This document shows positions 19,424 to 20,278 of a stretch of 20,278 nt of DNA, piece after piece. The DNA is from a virus: IMG/VR virus record IMGVR_UViG_3300033047_000189, positions 1 through 20,278 of that record; one strand, given 5' to 3'. The notes under the pieces were generated by a model, which had not been told where the DNA came from, did not search any database, and saw only the letters and a list, made by a program, of their open reading frames with translations. The stretch's first letter is position 1. Every line of letters starts with the position of its first letter. Position numbers and translations under genes: made by a program.

Positions 19424-20278
19424 ATGACACAGATTTCACGCGAAGTATTCGATAACTTTCACATTGCCGTTAAGACCAGTTTTCAAGGTGCTTTTGACAA
19501 TGTAGAAACTAACTACACAGAAATAGCCGAGGTTATCCCGTCCTCGGGCAAAGGTAACGCATATGACTGGCTCGGCGAAATTCCCGACATTCGTGAATGG
19601 ATTGGATCTCGCGTTTTAAACGAGGTCGGCAAGCACGGTTACTATATCAAGAACAAAAAATATGAAGGCACCATTCGGGTCAACATTGACGATATCGACG
19701 ACGGCGAGCTTGGTCAGTACGGTATTTTGTCCAAGGGCATTGGCAAGAAAGCCGCTAACTTCCCACAGGGTTTGGTGATGAAAACTCTCAAAGCTGGATT
19801 TACAGAGCTGTGTTATGATGGCCAGAATTTCTTTGACACTGATCACCCGGTTATGATCAATGATGAGGAAGTCGTGGTCTCCAACATGCAGGCTGGCGCA
19901 GAGGAGGCTTGGTACCTGCTCGACACAACCCAAATCATAAAACCAATTATTTTCCAAGAACGCTTAAAGCCTGTATTTTCTTCACTGGATACCGACGCTA
20001 GTACACTGGTATTTATGAACGACGAGTACGCATTTGGCTCCAAGCAACGTTGCAATACTGGCTATGGTTTTTGGCAAATGGCGTATGGCTCTAAGGATGT
20101 TCTAAACGAAGCCAACCTTAAAGCCGCACGGCTTGCTATGCGTCAATTGAAAAACAACGCAGGCGAAAGCTTGGGTATTGTTCCCACGGTTCTGGTTGTT
20201 GGTTCCAGCAATGAAGACACTGCCGAGCAGTTAATCAACGCTGATAAAATTGGCGGTGAGCACAATACGCTCAAGGGT
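19424..20278 (+). CDS. Major head protein, Mu gpT-like (partial, runs off window)
   Basis: 285 codons are present without a stop, starting at ATG 19424 with TAGGAGA upstream. The family pattern is clear: ISREVFDNFHIAVKTSFQGA, YDWLGEIPDIREWIGSRVLN, YEGTIRVNIDDIDDGELGQY, and GQNFFDTDHPVMI, all typical of Mu gpT. It has the HK97 fold and builds the icosahedral head. Family members are about 300-310 residues, so only 15-25 residues should be missing beyond the window edge. It follows the scaffold and decoration-type genes in Mu order. Confidence 0.94.
   Translation, partial: MTQISREVFDNFHIAVKTSFQGAFDNVETNYTEIAEVIPSSGKGNAYDWLGEIPDIREWIGSRVLNEVGKHGYYIKNKKYEGTIRVNIDDIDDGELGQYGILSKGIGKKAANFPQGLVMKTLKAGFTELCYDGQNFFDTDHPVMINDEEVVVSNMQAGAEEAWYLLDTTQIIKPIIFQERLKPVFSSLDTDASTLVFMNDEYAFGSKQRCNTGYGFWQMAYGSKDVLNEANLKAARLAMRQLKNNAGESLGIVPTVLVVGSSNEDTAEQLINADKIGGEHNTLKG

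Larger units (their letters stand above)
249..20278. mobile_element. Mu-like transposable prophage, left portion (right end outside window)
   Basis: Gene content and order follow phage Mu: leftward repressor, divergent Ner, A transposase, B ATPase, Gam, GemA, Mor/C activator, lysis genes, gp27, gp28 terminase, gp29 portal, gpF, gpI protease/scaffold and gpT major head protein. The exact left terminus is not certain. Mu-type ends start 5'-TG, and TG dinucleotides at 249, 257, 262 and 267 all lie at suitable distances outside the first ACGAAAGA motif (273-280). The start given is the outermost candidate. Tail genes and the right end would lie beyond 20278. Confidence 0.9.

Overview
The window is the left part of a Mu-like (transposable) prophage, continuing past the right edge, inserted just downstream of a host tRNA-Arg(ACG) gene. 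Only about the first 250 bases look like host DNA, so the host is hard to name. The style of the transposase linker (GLSQ...SARSLRRW), the early accessory genes and the moderate base composition suggest an alphaproteobacterium, but this is a family-level impression and not a proof.

Layout. (1) 1-250: host tRNA-Arg with a plausible promoter. (2) 250-612: phage left end, without genes. It holds three related copies of an ACGAAAGA-N4-[G/T]TGGCCAA motif, two of them arranged as a long inverted repeat around TGGCCA; these are the best candidates for transposase-binding end sites. (3) 613-1587: lysogeny control. A leftward S24-type repressor is followed by a small zinc-ribbon membrane protein; a divergent promoter/operator region (AGTATC repeats) lies between the repressor and a rightward Ner-like regulator. 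(4) 1587-10466: early genes packed with ATGA/TAATG overlaps: ner, two small unknowns, MuA-type transposase (reading frame broken around 2690), MuB-type ATPase, wHTH and Cys-rich regulators, Gam, a DNA methyltransferase-like protein, several unknowns, GemA, and a Mor/C-type activator. (5) 10467-12391: lysis cassette with a GH24 muramidase carrying a C-terminal membrane anchor, an overlapping spanin-like pair and a membrane coiled-coil protein. (6) 12388-17494: head-packaging genes in Mu order (winged-helix protein, gp27-like, terminase gp28, portal gp29, gpF/gp30). (7) 17495-17852: a 358-base gap without a gene where Mu carries gpG; it is rich in hairpins and repeats. (8) 17853-20278: protease/scaffold (gpI with an internal gpZ-type start), a small head decoration-type protein, and the major head protein gpT, cut by the window end.

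How it works together. The repressor and Ner would control the early operon (transposition by A+B, DNA protection by Gam and perhaps the methyltransferase). The Mor/C-like protein, last of the early genes, would switch on the late genes. The most informative new signal is a pair of almost identical dyads, GGTGACA-N2-TGTCACC followed by GTTTATT and then TTTG(G)TCTAAA. One lies between the activator gene and the lysis cassette, the other just before gpI. These are the places where phage Mu has its C-dependent late promoters Plys and PI, so the dyad is a strong candidate for the binding site of the 10077-10466 activator.
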